A stretch of 64,000 nt of DNA from Methanocella conradii HZ254 (GTDB lineage Archaea; Halobacteriota; Methanocellia; Methanocellales; Methanocellaceae): contig NC_017034.1 in the NCBI RefSeq assembly GCF_000251105.1, positions 806,001 through 870,000 of the forward strand, in the 5' to 3' direction. The position numbers were made by a program, and so were the translations under genes. Shown one piece after another: positions 26,418 to 34,267 of this stretch. The notes below the pieces were generated by a model. That model saw only the letters and a list, made by a program, of their open reading frames with translations. It had not been told where the DNA came from and did no database searches. How positions within the stretch are numbered: the first letter of the stretch is position 1; every line of letters starts with the position of its first letter.

Positions 26418-26957
26418 TTGAAGGAGATACGAATACACGGGCGGGGCGGCCAGGGCTCCGTCACAGCGGCAGAGCTCATCGCGGTCGCCGCATTCGAGGA
26501 CGGCAAATGGAGCCAGGCCTTCCCATACTTCGGGACGGAAAGGCGAGGCGCACCCGTGACGGCGTTCGCAAGGATATCAGACAAAAAGATACGGGTCAGA
26601 AGCCAGATATACGAGCCAGACTACGTCATCGTGCAGGACCCATCACTGCTCTCAGTGGTAGACGTTGCGAGCGGCATCAAGAAGGATGGCCTCATTATAG
26701 TCAATACGGAGAAGGACCCATCGGAGCTGAAGATGGACACCAATGCGACGGTCAAGACCATCGATGCAACGACGCTCGCCATAAAAATTTTAGGCGTGCC
26801 AATCGTGAATACGGCCCTGCTGGGCGCTTTCGCAGGGGCTTCGGGACAGATACGCCTGGAATCGGTGAGCAAGGCAATAAAGGAAAGATTCCCTGGCAAG
26901 GTAGGCGAGAAGAACGTAGAGGCGGTCAGGCAGGCCTACGAGATGATGAGGGGGTGA
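26418..26957 (+). CDS. porC: Pyruvate:ferredoxin oxidoreductase, gamma subunit
   Basis: The subunit has the family start KEIRIHGRGGQGSVTAAELIA and FPYFGTERRGAPVTAFARIS. It is part of the four-subunit enzyme making acetyl-CoA from pyruvate or, in autotrophic methanogens, the reverse. The frame is open to an ATG at 26388, but the TTG at 26418 has GGAGG seven bases upstream and gives the exact family N-terminus, so I prefer it (179 aa). First gene of porCDAB; porD follows after 4 bp. Confidence 0.9.
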   Translation: MKEIRIHGRGGQGSVTAAELIAVAAFEDGKWSQAFPYFGTERRGAPVTAFARISDKKIRVRSQIYEPDYVIVQDPSLLSVVDVASGIKKDGLIIVNTEKDPSELKMDTNATVKTIDATTLAIKILGVPIVNTALLGAFAGASGQIRLESVSKAIKERFPGKVGEKNVEAVRQAYEMMRG

Positions 26958-26961
26958 AGCC

Positions 26962-27246
26962 ATGGCTGCTAAGGAGAAGTTGACAATAGGCCTGGTGGCG
27001 AAGCCCGGCGGCACGCTGGGCTATAAGACTGGCGGATGGAGGACGTTCAGGGCGGTCATCGACCACGAGAAGTGCATAGGCTGTAAGAGGTGCGCCGATT
27101 CCTGCCCCGATGGGGCGCCATACGAGTGCGCCCACGACGGGAAGAAAAAGAAGTTTTGCGTCGATTATGATTATTGCAAGGGATGTGGAATTTGTGCGTT
27201 CGAGTGCCCCGTTGACGCTATCGAAATGATGAAGGAGGAAAAGTAA
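26962..27246 (+). CDS. porD: Pyruvate:ferredoxin oxidoreductase, delta subunit (2x[4Fe-4S] ferredoxin)
   Basis: The 94-aa subunit has two ferredoxin motifs, CIGCKRCADSCP and CKGCGICAFECP, each with four cysteines, the second closing with VDAIEM. It passes electrons from the catalytic core to ferredoxin. Spacing of 4 bp to porC and a 1-bp stop/start overlap with porA place it in the operon. Confidence 0.93.
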   Translation: MAAKEKLTIGLVAKPGGTLGYKTGGWRTFRAVIDHEKCIGCKRCADSCPDGAPYECAHDGKKKKFCVDYDYCKGCGICAFECPVDAIEMMKEEK

Positions 27247-28445
27247 TGGCCGCAAAGATGAAGGTAATCGAGGGCTCCATGGCGGTGGCCGAGGCGGTGA
27301 AGGCCTGCAGGCCTGCCGTGGTGTCGGCATACCCCATCACCCCCCAGACTCACATCGTCGAGGACATATCGCAGATGATAGCGGATGGGGAGATGCAGAA
27401 TTGTGAGTACGTGAGGACCGAGAGCGAGTTCGGTGCCGCTTCCATGATACAGGGCGCCGAGGCGGCGGGGGCGAGGTCGTTCAGCGCCACCTCGAGCCAG
27501 GGGGCGGTCTTGATGTACGAGGTGCTGTTCAGCATAGCGGGCATGCGCCTCCCGTGCGTCATTGCGATGGCGAACCGCTCCGTCTCATCCCCGCTCTCGA
27601 TATGGAACGACCACCAGGATGCCATATCTGCGAGGGATAATGGGTGGATACAGCTATGGGCGGAGGACAGCCAGGAGGCCGCGGACATGATAATCCAGGC
27701 CTACAGGATAGGCGAGGACCACCGTGTGCTGCTGCCCGTGATGGTCAACCTTGACGGGTTCATAATCACGCACACCTACGAGCCAGTGGAGCTATACGAC
27801 CAGAAGATGGTCGACGAGTTCCTGCCCCCATACAGCCCGGTTTATGCCCTTGACCCAAAGAATCCAGTTACTATGGGCTCGCTGGCGCAGCCGGAGGTCT
27901 ACACCGAGGCGCGCTACATGATCCACCAGGCGCAGTTGAAGGCTAAGGAAGTAATAGAGGAGGTCGCCCTGGAATTCAAAAAGAAGTTCGGCAGGTATGG
28001 GGGAGGGTTGATAGACGCCTACAGGATGGAGGACGCCGAGGTGGCCCTCATTGCCATGGGGTCCATCATTGGCACGATGAAGGACGCAGTTGATGAGATG
28101 CGCGCCGAGGGCATGCCGGTCGGCGTGGTGAAGGTCCGCTCTTACCGGCCATTCCCCGCTGAGGCGCTGCGGGCCGCCTTAAAGGACGTTAAGTGCGCAT
28201 GCGTCATAGACAGGGACATATCGATGGGCATGGAGGGCGCATTATTCACCGACCTCAAGGCAGCGCTTTACGGCAAGTCGAAGGCTGACATCTTAGGCTT
28301 CATAGCCGGGATGGGCGGCCGTGATATCACTATAGACGATTTCAAGGGTATGGCAAGGAAGGGCTTCGCGAGGATCAGGGGCGAGAAGGTGACTGACATG
28401 GAATGGTGTAAGCTGGATACTGATATACTGCCGGAGGGGAGCTAA
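27246..28445 (+). CDS. porA: Pyruvate:ferredoxin oxidoreductase, alpha subunit
   Basis: The 399-aa subunit has the pyrimidine-binding domain of the thiamin enzyme: SAYPITPQTHIVED, RTESEFGAASMIQGAEAAGARSFSATSSQG, and FLPPYSPVYALDPKNP toward domain II. It pairs with PorB to form the active site. 2-oxoisovalerate or 2-oxoglutarate enzymes are related; the gamma-delta-alpha-beta order with a separate delta subunit favours pyruvate. Coupled to porB with adjacent stop and start. Confidence 0.92.
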   Translation: MAAKMKVIEGSMAVAEAVKACRPAVVSAYPITPQTHIVEDISQMIADGEMQNCEYVRTESEFGAASMIQGAEAAGARSFSATSSQGAVLMYEVLFSIAGMRLPCVIAMANRSVSSPLSIWNDHQDAISARDNGWIQLWAEDSQEAADMIIQAYRIGEDHRVLLPVMVNLDGFIITHTYEPVELYDQKMVDEFLPPYSPVYALDPKNPVTMGSLAQPEVYTEARYMIHQAQLKAKEVIEEVALEFKKKFGRYGGGLIDAYRMEDAEVALIAMGSIIGTMKDAVDEMRAEGMPVGVVKVRSYRPFPAEALRAALKDVKCACVIDRDISMGMEGALFTDLKAALYGKSKADILGFIAGMGGRDITIDDFKGMARKGFARIRGEKVTDMEWCKLDTDILPEGS

Positions 28446-29369
28446 ATGGCCGCGCTAGAAGACCTGTTCGCGTCGGGCCACAGGGCCTGCGCTGGCTGTG
28501 GATGCGCCCTGACGCTGAAAACGCTCTTGCGCGTCACAGGCCCGAACGTCATAATAGCACAGGCCACGGGTTGCATGGAGGTCATCTCGACTCCCTATCC
28601 CGAGAGCGCCTGGAAAGTGCCATGGATACACTCGCTGTTCGAGAACGCCGCGCCGGTGGCGGCGGGCATCGAGGCCGGGCTGAGGGCGACGGGCCGTAAG
28701 AACGACACCAAGGTGATAGCCATAGGAGGCGATGGCGCCACTTTCGATATCGGCTTCGGACACCTCTCCGGGGTCATGGAGAGGGGCCACGACATCCTAT
28801 ACCTGTGCTATGACAACGAGGCGTACATGAACACCGGCATACAGCGAAGCGGCTCCACCCCGTATGACGCCTCCACGACGACCACGCCGGCTGGCAAGCT
28901 ATCCTTCGGCAACCAGAGGCCCAAGAAAAACCTGCCGGCGATAATGGCGGCGCACGGGGTGCCATACGTTGCCGTCACCTCGATAGCTTACCCTGCGGAC
29001 TTCACCAAGAAGGTGAGGAAAGCGTTATCCATAGAAGGGCCTAAGTATATTCAGGTGCACGCGACGTGCACGCCTGGGTGGGGCATTGACAGCGCCATGT
29101 CCCTGGAGGTCCTGAGGCTCGCCGTCGAGACGGCCATGTACCCCCTCTTCGAGTACGAGAACGGCCAGATTACGAGCGTCCATAAGATCAAGGATAGAAA
29201 GCCGGTCAGGGAGTACCTGGAGAAGCAGAAGCGGTTCGCCCACCTCTTCAAGATGCCGGGCGGCGATAAGGAGATAGAGAAGATACAGCGGATAGCGGAC
29301 CTTAACGCCGAGCACTTCGGCCTTGACGTGAAGCCTAAGGGCAAGGAGGCTGCCGCCGGAAAACAGTGA
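28446..29369 (+). CDS. porB: Pyruvate:ferredoxin oxidoreductase, beta subunit
   Basis: The 307-aa subunit binds thiamin diphosphate and an Fe-S cluster. It has HRACAGCGCALTLKTLL (cluster cysteines), AIGGDGATFDIGFGHLSG (diphosphate and Mg), CYDNEAYMNTGIQRSGSTP, and a further Cys in HATCTPGWG. It starts directly after the porA stop. The stop overlaps the longer open frame of purO, so purO is likely in the same transcript. Confidence 0.94.
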   Translation: MAALEDLFASGHRACAGCGCALTLKTLLRVTGPNVIIAQATGCMEVISTPYPESAWKVPWIHSLFENAAPVAAGIEAGLRATGRKNDTKVIAIGGDGATFDIGFGHLSGVMERGHDILYLCYDNEAYMNTGIQRSGSTPYDASTTTTPAGKLSFGNQRPKKNLPAIMAAHGVPYVAVTSIAYPADFTKKVRKALSIEGPKYIQVHATCTPGWGIDSAMSLEVLRLAVETAMYPLFEYENGQITSVHKIKDRKPVREYLEKQKRFAHLFKMPGGDKEIEKIQRIADLNAEHFGLDVKPKGKEAAAGKQ

Positions 29370-29383
29370 GGCAGGAGCTTTAC

Positions 29384-29986
29384 ATGTACGTTGGAAGGTT
29401 TGTTTGCGTGGGAAAAACGAATGGAAGGCTGTGGGCGGGATACAGGGTATCCTCCCGCTCTTTCCCTAACAGGTATGCGGTTAAGCTGAACGATAGCACC
29501 GTGGCCATCATGCCGAAAGACGTAAAGGACCTGGAGAAGAGCCCCTACATATCGTATAACTGCGTTAAGCTGGCGCACGGGACGGCGGTGGTCACAAATG
29601 GCTCACATACAGATACCATCATTGAGAAGATTGCCATGGGATACCCGGCGAGGGATGCCATGGCGCTAAGCCTCCTGGCGATGGACTACGAGAAGGACAC
29701 GCTTGACACCCCGAGGATAGCTGCTGCAATATCCAAGGGCAGGGCATACCTGGGTATCGTGACCAGGGGCGGGGTAAACGTGAGCGAGCTCCCGCTCAAT
29801 GATAGCGAATGCTTCATGGTGGCCACTTATGAGAAGACCTCTTTCTCGAAGCTGGCAGTCGAGGCAACTTCCGCGCAGGACGTCGCCAGAAAGATGTACG
29901 ACCTGACCTTCGAGAAGCCCGTGTGCGCTGCGGGCGTGTACGAGGCGGGCGACGGCTTCGAAATTGGCTTATACAACGGGCCGTGA
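29384..29986 (+). CDS. purO: IMP cyclohydrolase, archaeal type
   Basis: PurO closes the purine ring (FAICAR to IMP) in archaea lacking bacterial PurH. The 200-aa protein starts MYVGRFVCVGKTNG and has GYRVSSRSFPNRYA, SYNCVKLAHGTAVVTNGSHTD and RAYLGIVTRGG, all typical. The ATG at 29384 follows AGGAG at six bases and is preferred to the GTG at 29366. It lies 14 bp after porB, apparently in the por operon, with no evident metabolic link. Confidence 0.93.
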   Translation: MYVGRFVCVGKTNGRLWAGYRVSSRSFPNRYAVKLNDSTVAIMPKDVKDLEKSPYISYNCVKLAHGTAVVTNGSHTDTIIEKIAMGYPARDAMALSLLAMDYEKDTLDTPRIAAAISKGRAYLGIVTRGGVNVSELPLNDSECFMVATYEKTSFSKLAVEATSAQDVARKMYDLTFEKPVCAAGVYEAGDGFEIGLYNGP

Positions 29987-30042
29987 ATATAATTTACGAG
30001 GCCACTCTTTTTTTATATTTATAGTATAATATCTATTAACGC

Positions 30043-31791
30043 ATGCAAGAAAGCTATCGCGGGCGCTACAAGAAGTTTAACTTGAAGAGATTGTGCGCCC
30101 TTCTCATGGAGAATGCCGCCATGATGGACAGGGCGGCGAGCATGGAGGATGCCCTGAAGGGGCTAGCCTTTAAGATGGCAGCACTGGCCGGCGTGGACTC
30201 CTGTGTGATACTACAACAGGAGATAGACAATAGGTTTAAGGCCGTGGCAAAGCATGCGGTGGCCAATGGCTTCGACAGGGTCGTCCTCGGAGGCGATGCG
30301 GCGGAGGCCTTCAAAAAGAAAATGCCAACGCTGGCCGAAGCCAGGGACCTGGGGCTTCCCGACACCGAGGCTAACCGGCATACTCGCTTCCTCTGCATGC
30401 CACTCCTTTTTCATAGGAAACCCATCAGCCTGGCAGTGCTCTTTTCCGCTGGAAAAAGGCCTGAATTCACGGCTGACACACTAGAGATTCTCGCGATTAC
30501 TGCGATGCAGGGAGCGCACGCCATCGACGAGCTTTACTATAAAGAGGAGATGAAGAAGCGCAGCGATGAGCTCCGCAGGCTATACGAGATCCAGCGCAGG
30601 ATCACCCAGAGCATAGACTTTGAAAAGGCAACGGAAAGCATCGTGGAGAATGCTCCGTACATCACGAAGCTTAAGTATTGCTTGATCTACCTGCTAGACC
30701 CGGCCCAGCGTAACATCGTATCGGTAAAGGCACCGCATGAAGTGGAGAAAAAGTTCGGTAAGCTGACCTTCAGGCTCGACGAGCTCGTGGCCTCCAGGAT
30801 AGCCATGGATGAGCGGAGGCCGCTGTTCATCGAGGATGCCCTCACCTACCCGAATATATCGCAGCGCATAGTGAGGATGCTCGGCTTCAAGTCGGCCATC
30901 GTGCTGCCCCTGATAGCGAGGGAAAGGGTGCTGGGCGTAATGTGGCTATACAGCACCGATAAGAAGGTGAAGTTCGACGAGGATGACAAGAGGAGCGCTA
31001 TGGCCCTGTCTGACCAGGCGGCCATAGTCATCGATAACGCCCGCATATTCAAGGAGCTTGAGGAGTCGTACGAAAAGCTGAAAGACCTGGATAAGATGAA
31101 GATGGACTTTTTTACCCTTATCTCGCATGAGCTGAGGAACCCCCTTGCGGTAATAAGGGGCTTCACGGAGCTTCTATATGAGGGCACGCTGGGGCCGCTG
31201 AACGACAGGCAGAAGGAAAAGCTCCAGAGAATAATGGAAAACGTGGACAAGATGGCCGACATGGTCGGCAAGATGTCTGAGGTTTCCATCGTGGAGACTA
31301 AGCGTTACCCTCTCGAGAGGATGCCCGTATCCTTAAGCGACATGGTCGCCGGGCTGGTTAGCGAGATGGGCTTCCTCTTTAAGAATAAGCATATAACGCT
31401 TAAGGTTGACGTGCCCCAGAGCCTTCCCCTGGTGGAGGTGGACCGCGAAAAGATAGAGCAGGTCCTCCTCAACCTTTTAAATAACGCAATGAAGTATACG
31501 CCAGAAGGCGGGGAGGTCAGCGTCTCGGCGAGAGACCAGGTGAGCGAAATACTCGTTTCCGTCCACGACACCGGGATAGGCATACCGAGGAAAGACCTGG
31601 ACAAGATTTTTTCCGGGTTTTACCATGCGGGCTATAAGCTTTCATATGAATATAAGGGCCCGGGCCTTGGACTGGCCGTCTCCAGGAGGATAGTGGAGAG
31701 CCATGGCGGCCGCATATGGGCGGAGAGCGAGGAGGGAAAGGGCAGCACCTTCTACTTCACGATACCAAAGTCGCTGATAATAAAAAGATAG
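30043..31791 (+). CDS. Soluble GAF-domain sensor histidine kinase
   Basis: The 582-aa protein has no membrane segment. Order: a GAF-like region (about 25-170), a second GAF domain (about 195-345), a short coiled coil, a HisKA dimerisation domain with phospho-acceptor H362 in LISHELRNPLAVIRG, and an HATPase domain with N box (LLNLLNNAMKYTPEGG), G1 (DTGIGIP) and G2 (GPGLGLAVSRR). It senses an intracellular signal. No response regulator is adjacent; the free receiver at 18766-19140 is a possible partner. Its stop is 19 bp from the first tfb-tail copy, which marks the left end of the cassette array. Confidence 0.92.
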   Translation: MQESYRGRYKKFNLKRLCALLMENAAMMDRAASMEDALKGLAFKMAALAGVDSCVILQQEIDNRFKAVAKHAVANGFDRVVLGGDAAEAFKKKMPTLAEARDLGLPDTEANRHTRFLCMPLLFHRKPISLAVLFSAGKRPEFTADTLEILAITAMQGAHAIDELYYKEEMKKRSDELRRLYEIQRRITQSIDFEKATESIVENAPYITKLKYCLIYLLDPAQRNIVSVKAPHEVEKKFGKLTFRLDELVASRIAMDERRPLFIEDALTYPNISQRIVRMLGFKSAIVLPLIARERVLGVMWLYSTDKKVKFDEDDKRSAMALSDQAAIVIDNARIFKELEESYEKLKDLDKMKMDFFTLISHELRNPLAVIRGFTELLYEGTLGPLNDRQKEKLQRIMENVDKMADMVGKMSEVSIVETKRYPLERMPVSLSDMVAGLVSEMGFLFKNKHITLKVDVPQSLPLVEVDREKIEQVLLNLLNNAMKYTPEGGEVSVSARDQVSEILVSVHDTGIGIPRKDLDKIFSGFYHAGYKLSYEYKGPGLGLAVSRRIVESHGGRIWAESEEGKGSTFYFTIPKSLIIKR

Positions 31792-31810
31792 GGCAGGTAT
31801 AGGCTGCCAC

Positions 31811-31900
31811 TTTATAGTATTATCTCGATGTCGAGCTCTTCGGCGAGCTCCTTGTACCTGTTCCTTATGGTCACCTCGGTGACGCCGGCCACGTTGGCGA
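31811..31900 (-). repeat. Orphan copy 1 of the tfb 3' end (attL-like)
   Basis: These 90 bp are identical to 41774-41863, the last 28 codons and stop of tfb plus one base, and to 36750-36839. They have no upstream part of the gene. The flanks differ on both sides from tfb: kinase end on the left, cassette on the right. This is the arrangement left when an element integrates into the 3' end of a gene and rebuilds it. The next 20 bp to the left contain GGCAG/CTGCC, a hairpin probably once serving as tfb/kinase convergent terminator. Confidence 0.85.
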
Positions 31901-32017
31901 ATTTTAATTGTGGTCATATTCCCTGCGTCGTTCATACTGAAGAGGCCGGGGACTTAGCATTCGCCAGTTCTCAGGTAAACTATTAACTGCTATCTTTTGG
32001 CCTATTTCTCGGCCGAA

Positions 32018-32434
32018 TTACTTGTTTCTATTACTGCCAGCATTTCGTTCCTTAAATGCTGTATTCTTGACAGGCTGGTCGGATTGGTCGGATGATTTCG
32101 ATTCGCGCTCTTTCTCGAGTATTACTGCCGCGTTAAACCCCTGGAAGTTGATGCTATACGTTTCTTCCCCATTCGATTCTTCATAGTTTAACAGCCCCAA
32201 AAAAATCAGCGCTCTATCTTTAGCATAATGGCCGCCGCCACCCTTGATTACGCGCTTGATGTTCGAGTAGTCTACGCGCATACTTCTGGATACTTGGCTT
32301 ATGGTCATGTGAAAGGGGTTTTTCATGAAAAATATGAGGACGTCTCCCCGTAACTTGCTTTCGTGTACTGCCTTGTACACGTTAACCCCGTATGTCCTTA
32401 TCATTTCATCCGCGTACTCGTTAATTTCGTTCAT
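32018..32434 (-). CDS. Winged-helix regulator of cassette 1
   Basis: The 138-aa protein has a winged-helix core (about residues 25-95: LRGDVLIFFMKNPFHMTISQ, then SNIKRVIKGGGGHYAKDRAL and LGLLNYEE) and a polar, probably disordered C-terminal 45 residues. The pattern SNI-x(3)-I-x-G-x-G-x(2)-Y-x(5)-LI-x(2)-GLL is shared with the regulator of cassette 3 (59181-59534), so they belong to one family. It is divergent from the small exported gene; the 386-bp gap between contains tandem operator-like repeats and a leader hairpin. It is identical to the cassette 2 copy. Role inferred: local regulator of the cassette. Confidence 0.8.
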   Translation of the reverse strand: MNEINEYADEMIRTYGVNVYKAVHESKLRGDVLIFFMKNPFHMTISQVSRSMRVDYSNIKRVIKGGGGHYAKDRALIFLGLLNYEESNGEETYSINFQGFNAAVILEKERESKSSDQSDQPVKNTAFKERNAGSNRNK

Positions 32435-32623
32435 TCTTACACCCGTGTTGAAAGTCGCATATACTATCGCCCCTTATTATCGTTGGTTAATCGTTTTAAT
32501 ATATATCCTTTATCGTAACATCCTCTAACTATATTTTATATTACTTTTTTATTATTAAGAGTCCGTGTTTTTGCCTGTAAGAAAGTTAGTAGATGCCGTC
32601 CGGCATTAGCCTGATCATACAAT

Positions 32624-32656
32624 CCTTGGCTCATCCTTGGCTCATCATTGGCTCAA
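32624..32656. promoter_or_regulatory. Three tandem 11-bp repeats, candidate operator (cassette 1)
   Basis: CCTTGGCTCAT (32624), CCTTGGCTCAT (32635) and CATTGGCTCAA (32646) follow one another with a period of 11 bp, one helical turn. They sit directly upstream of the TATA-like TTAAATATAAATAA (32657-32670). A regulator would bind all three on the same DNA face. The divergent winged-helix protein is the obvious candidate. Confidence 0.6.
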
Positions 32657-32717
32657 TTAAATATAAATAATTTGATTGCTTTTTAATCATTTGAAAAACG
32701 GGCGTATGAGAGTTAAT

Positions 32718-32785
32718 GCCTTCAGGGACTCGTGCATGGTGAACGGTCATCTAAACCTTTGTTTCCGTGCCGGGTCCCCGAAGGC
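32718..32785 (+). ncRNA. Long hairpin in the 5' leader of the small exported gene (cassette 1)
   Basis: GCCTTC-A-GGGACTCG-T-GCATGG (32718-32739) pairs with CCGTGC-CGGGTCCC-C-GAAGGC (32765-32785): 6 + 8 + 6 bp with an A/C mismatch, a bulged T and two G-T pairs, closing a 25-nt loop. It ends 35 nt before the ATG at 32821, downstream of the predicted promoter, so it should be transcribed. Cassette 3 has an unrelated-sequence hairpin at the same place. Confidence 0.65.
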
Positions 32786-32820
32786 GGCGATTTCATATGC
32801 ACACTATGGAGAGTGATACA

Positions 32821-33309
32821 ATGAAACCGAACAAAATACTAGTATTGGCACTCGCAGGCTTAATGCTTGCGGTAACCACAAGTAGTACAGCATTCGCATA
32901 CATAGCTGAGTATTCAGGCACAGATTACTCGCATATAACAGGGCCTTCATCTGTAGCGAATACAGGCACGATAACGGAACAAATCCCGGTAGCCGGGTCA
33001 GTACAATTGAGATGGAAGAATGACTTGAAAAACGATATGAGTTCAGGGAATGCGTATTTTGGAATCCAGTATAGTTCTGGATATGCAGGAGGCTTGAATT
33101 GGGAGAGCAGCGGCGATCTTTATCTTCCACCCAACGGTTATCATGTTGAAGTCACCGTAACTACGCCAACGGTAGATACAACTTACATGCCGCCGCTTCC
33201 GACGACTGACACTCTAAATATTAACCACAAGTATAGGGCTGCTTCCTCGCCATACTGGTATGGTACTGACTTCTGGCAGACCCAGAAATACGAATATCTT
33301 CACCTGTAA
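32821..33309 (+). CDS. Small exported protein, cassette 1 (variable payload)
   Basis: Start ATG 32821 gives MKPNKILVLALAGLMLAVTT, a signal peptide cut near STAFA, and a mature protein of about 136 residues rich in Tyr, Ser, Thr and Gly without cysteine. It looks beta-rich. It shares with the cassette 2 and 3 proteins a motif of the type RWKNDLKND about 40-45 residues after the cut (RWDIAYKNE, TWDNKWYNA). I know no family for it. The signal peptide DNA is identical to cassette 2, the mature part is not. The frame open upstream to 32767 is leader sequence. A 109-bp AT-rich gap separates it from the permeases. Confidence 0.8.
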   Translation: MKPNKILVLALAGLMLAVTTSSTAFAYIAEYSGTDYSHITGPSSVANTGTITEQIPVAGSVQLRWKNDLKNDMSSGNAYFGIQYSSGYAGGLNWESSGDLYLPPNGYHVEVTVTTPTVDTTYMPPLPTTDTLNINHKYRAASSPYWYGTDFWQTQKYEYLHL

Positions 33310-33418
33310 TTCTGGCATATCCAGAAACACGGATACACGTCAAGATGAAAAGTTTCAGAACATATAAAATGTATTTAAAAACTTAAATTTTTATTTTATG
33401 TAGAGGAAAGGTGTAAGC

Positions 33419-34267
33419 ATGGGCAACGTGATCAGGATTGCTAAAAAGGAGTTCGCTGATTTGCTTGGTAATAGGATAGTTTTTCTTTTACTCGCCATTT
33501 TTGCCGTTATTATTATACTTAATGCGCAGGGGATCGATGATTACATGGATTACATGTCCAGTGGCCTTGTGATGTGGGATATGTATGGTAATAGTGTTTC
33601 TAATCTTCTGCTTGGCAGTATTTTGACTTGTTTAACCTTTTTTGGAGAGTTTGTCGGCGTAATTGTTGGTTTCTCGATTTTTGCGGGCGATAGGTACAGT
33701 TATTCTTTGAACACGCTTCTCGTTAAGCCGTTGTATCGTGATTCGATAATTAATGGCAAACTGTTGGGGGCTTTAGGGTTTTTAGCCTGTATTTGCGGCT
33801 TTACAATTATGCTCTCCGTGGCCTGTATGCTCATTTTTGCGGGTAACTATGCCGCCCCGTATCTACTGGAATTTTTATCCAGGCTGCCTCTCGTGTTCCT
33901 GGTGGTTCTGGCTTTTATGATGATATACATGGCATTATCCATGTTATTGTCCCTGGTGATACCGGAACAGTCTCTGGCGCTCATATCAATCCTCTTGTTA
34001 GTCGTTATTATCAATAGTGCAAACGCTGTAGATGTTGCGGCGCCTTTTGGCGTATTTTTTAATAGTTCGCTTGCCACCAAGTTGGTTGCGGGTTTATCCC
34101 CCCACGTTATTAGAGACCATATTTATAATGCTGGGCTTTTTAATCCTTCGTATGATTTTTTTAGTGCTTTATCGGTTGCTAAGTTCGATATTCTCTGGAT
34201 GGTCTTGTATGCGGTTATACCGGTTTTGTTCAGCTACATCGTGTTTTTGAGGAGGGATGTTAGTTGA
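33419..34267 (+). CDS. ABC-2-type permease A, cassette 1
   Basis: The 282-aa protein begins MGNVIRIAKKEFADLLGN, has six predicted membrane segments and, after segment two, NTLLVKPLYRDSIINGKLLG, the LLxKPVxR-x-GKxxG signature of NosY/ABC-2 permeases. The C-terminus is YIVFLRRDVS. No ATPase gene is present in the cassette. Codon usage is T-rich and less GC than neighbouring housekeeping genes, as is true of the next gene, suggesting recent import. It overlaps permease B by 4 bp (TTGA). Confidence 0.85.
   Translation: MGNVIRIAKKEFADLLGNRIVFLLLAIFAVIIILNAQGIDDYMDYMSSGLVMWDMYGNSVSNLLLGSILTCLTFFGEFVGVIVGFSIFAGDRYSYSLNTLLVKPLYRDSIINGKLLGALGFLACICGFTIMLSVACMLIFAGNYAAPYLLEFLSRLPLVFLVVLAFMMIYMALSMLLSLVIPEQSLALISILLLVVIINSANAVDVAAPFGVFFNSSLATKLVAGLSPHVIRDHIYNAGLFNPSYDFFSALSVAKFDILWMVLYAVIPVLFSYIVFLRRDVS

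Larger units (their letters stand above)
31811..32874. repeat. Direct repeat A, copy 1 (1,064 bp)
   Basis: Identical by eye to 36750-37813 (offset 4,939). It comprises the tfb tail, the whole winged-helix gene, the divergent control region, and the first 18 codons of the small exported protein. Identity ends inside the signal peptide, after GCGGTA. Confidence 0.9.

Noticed and set aside
32767..32820. 18-codon extension of the small exported protein of cassette 1 (and 37706-37759)
   Set aside because: Lies in the leader hairpin, and would hide the signal peptide behind a basic stretch.
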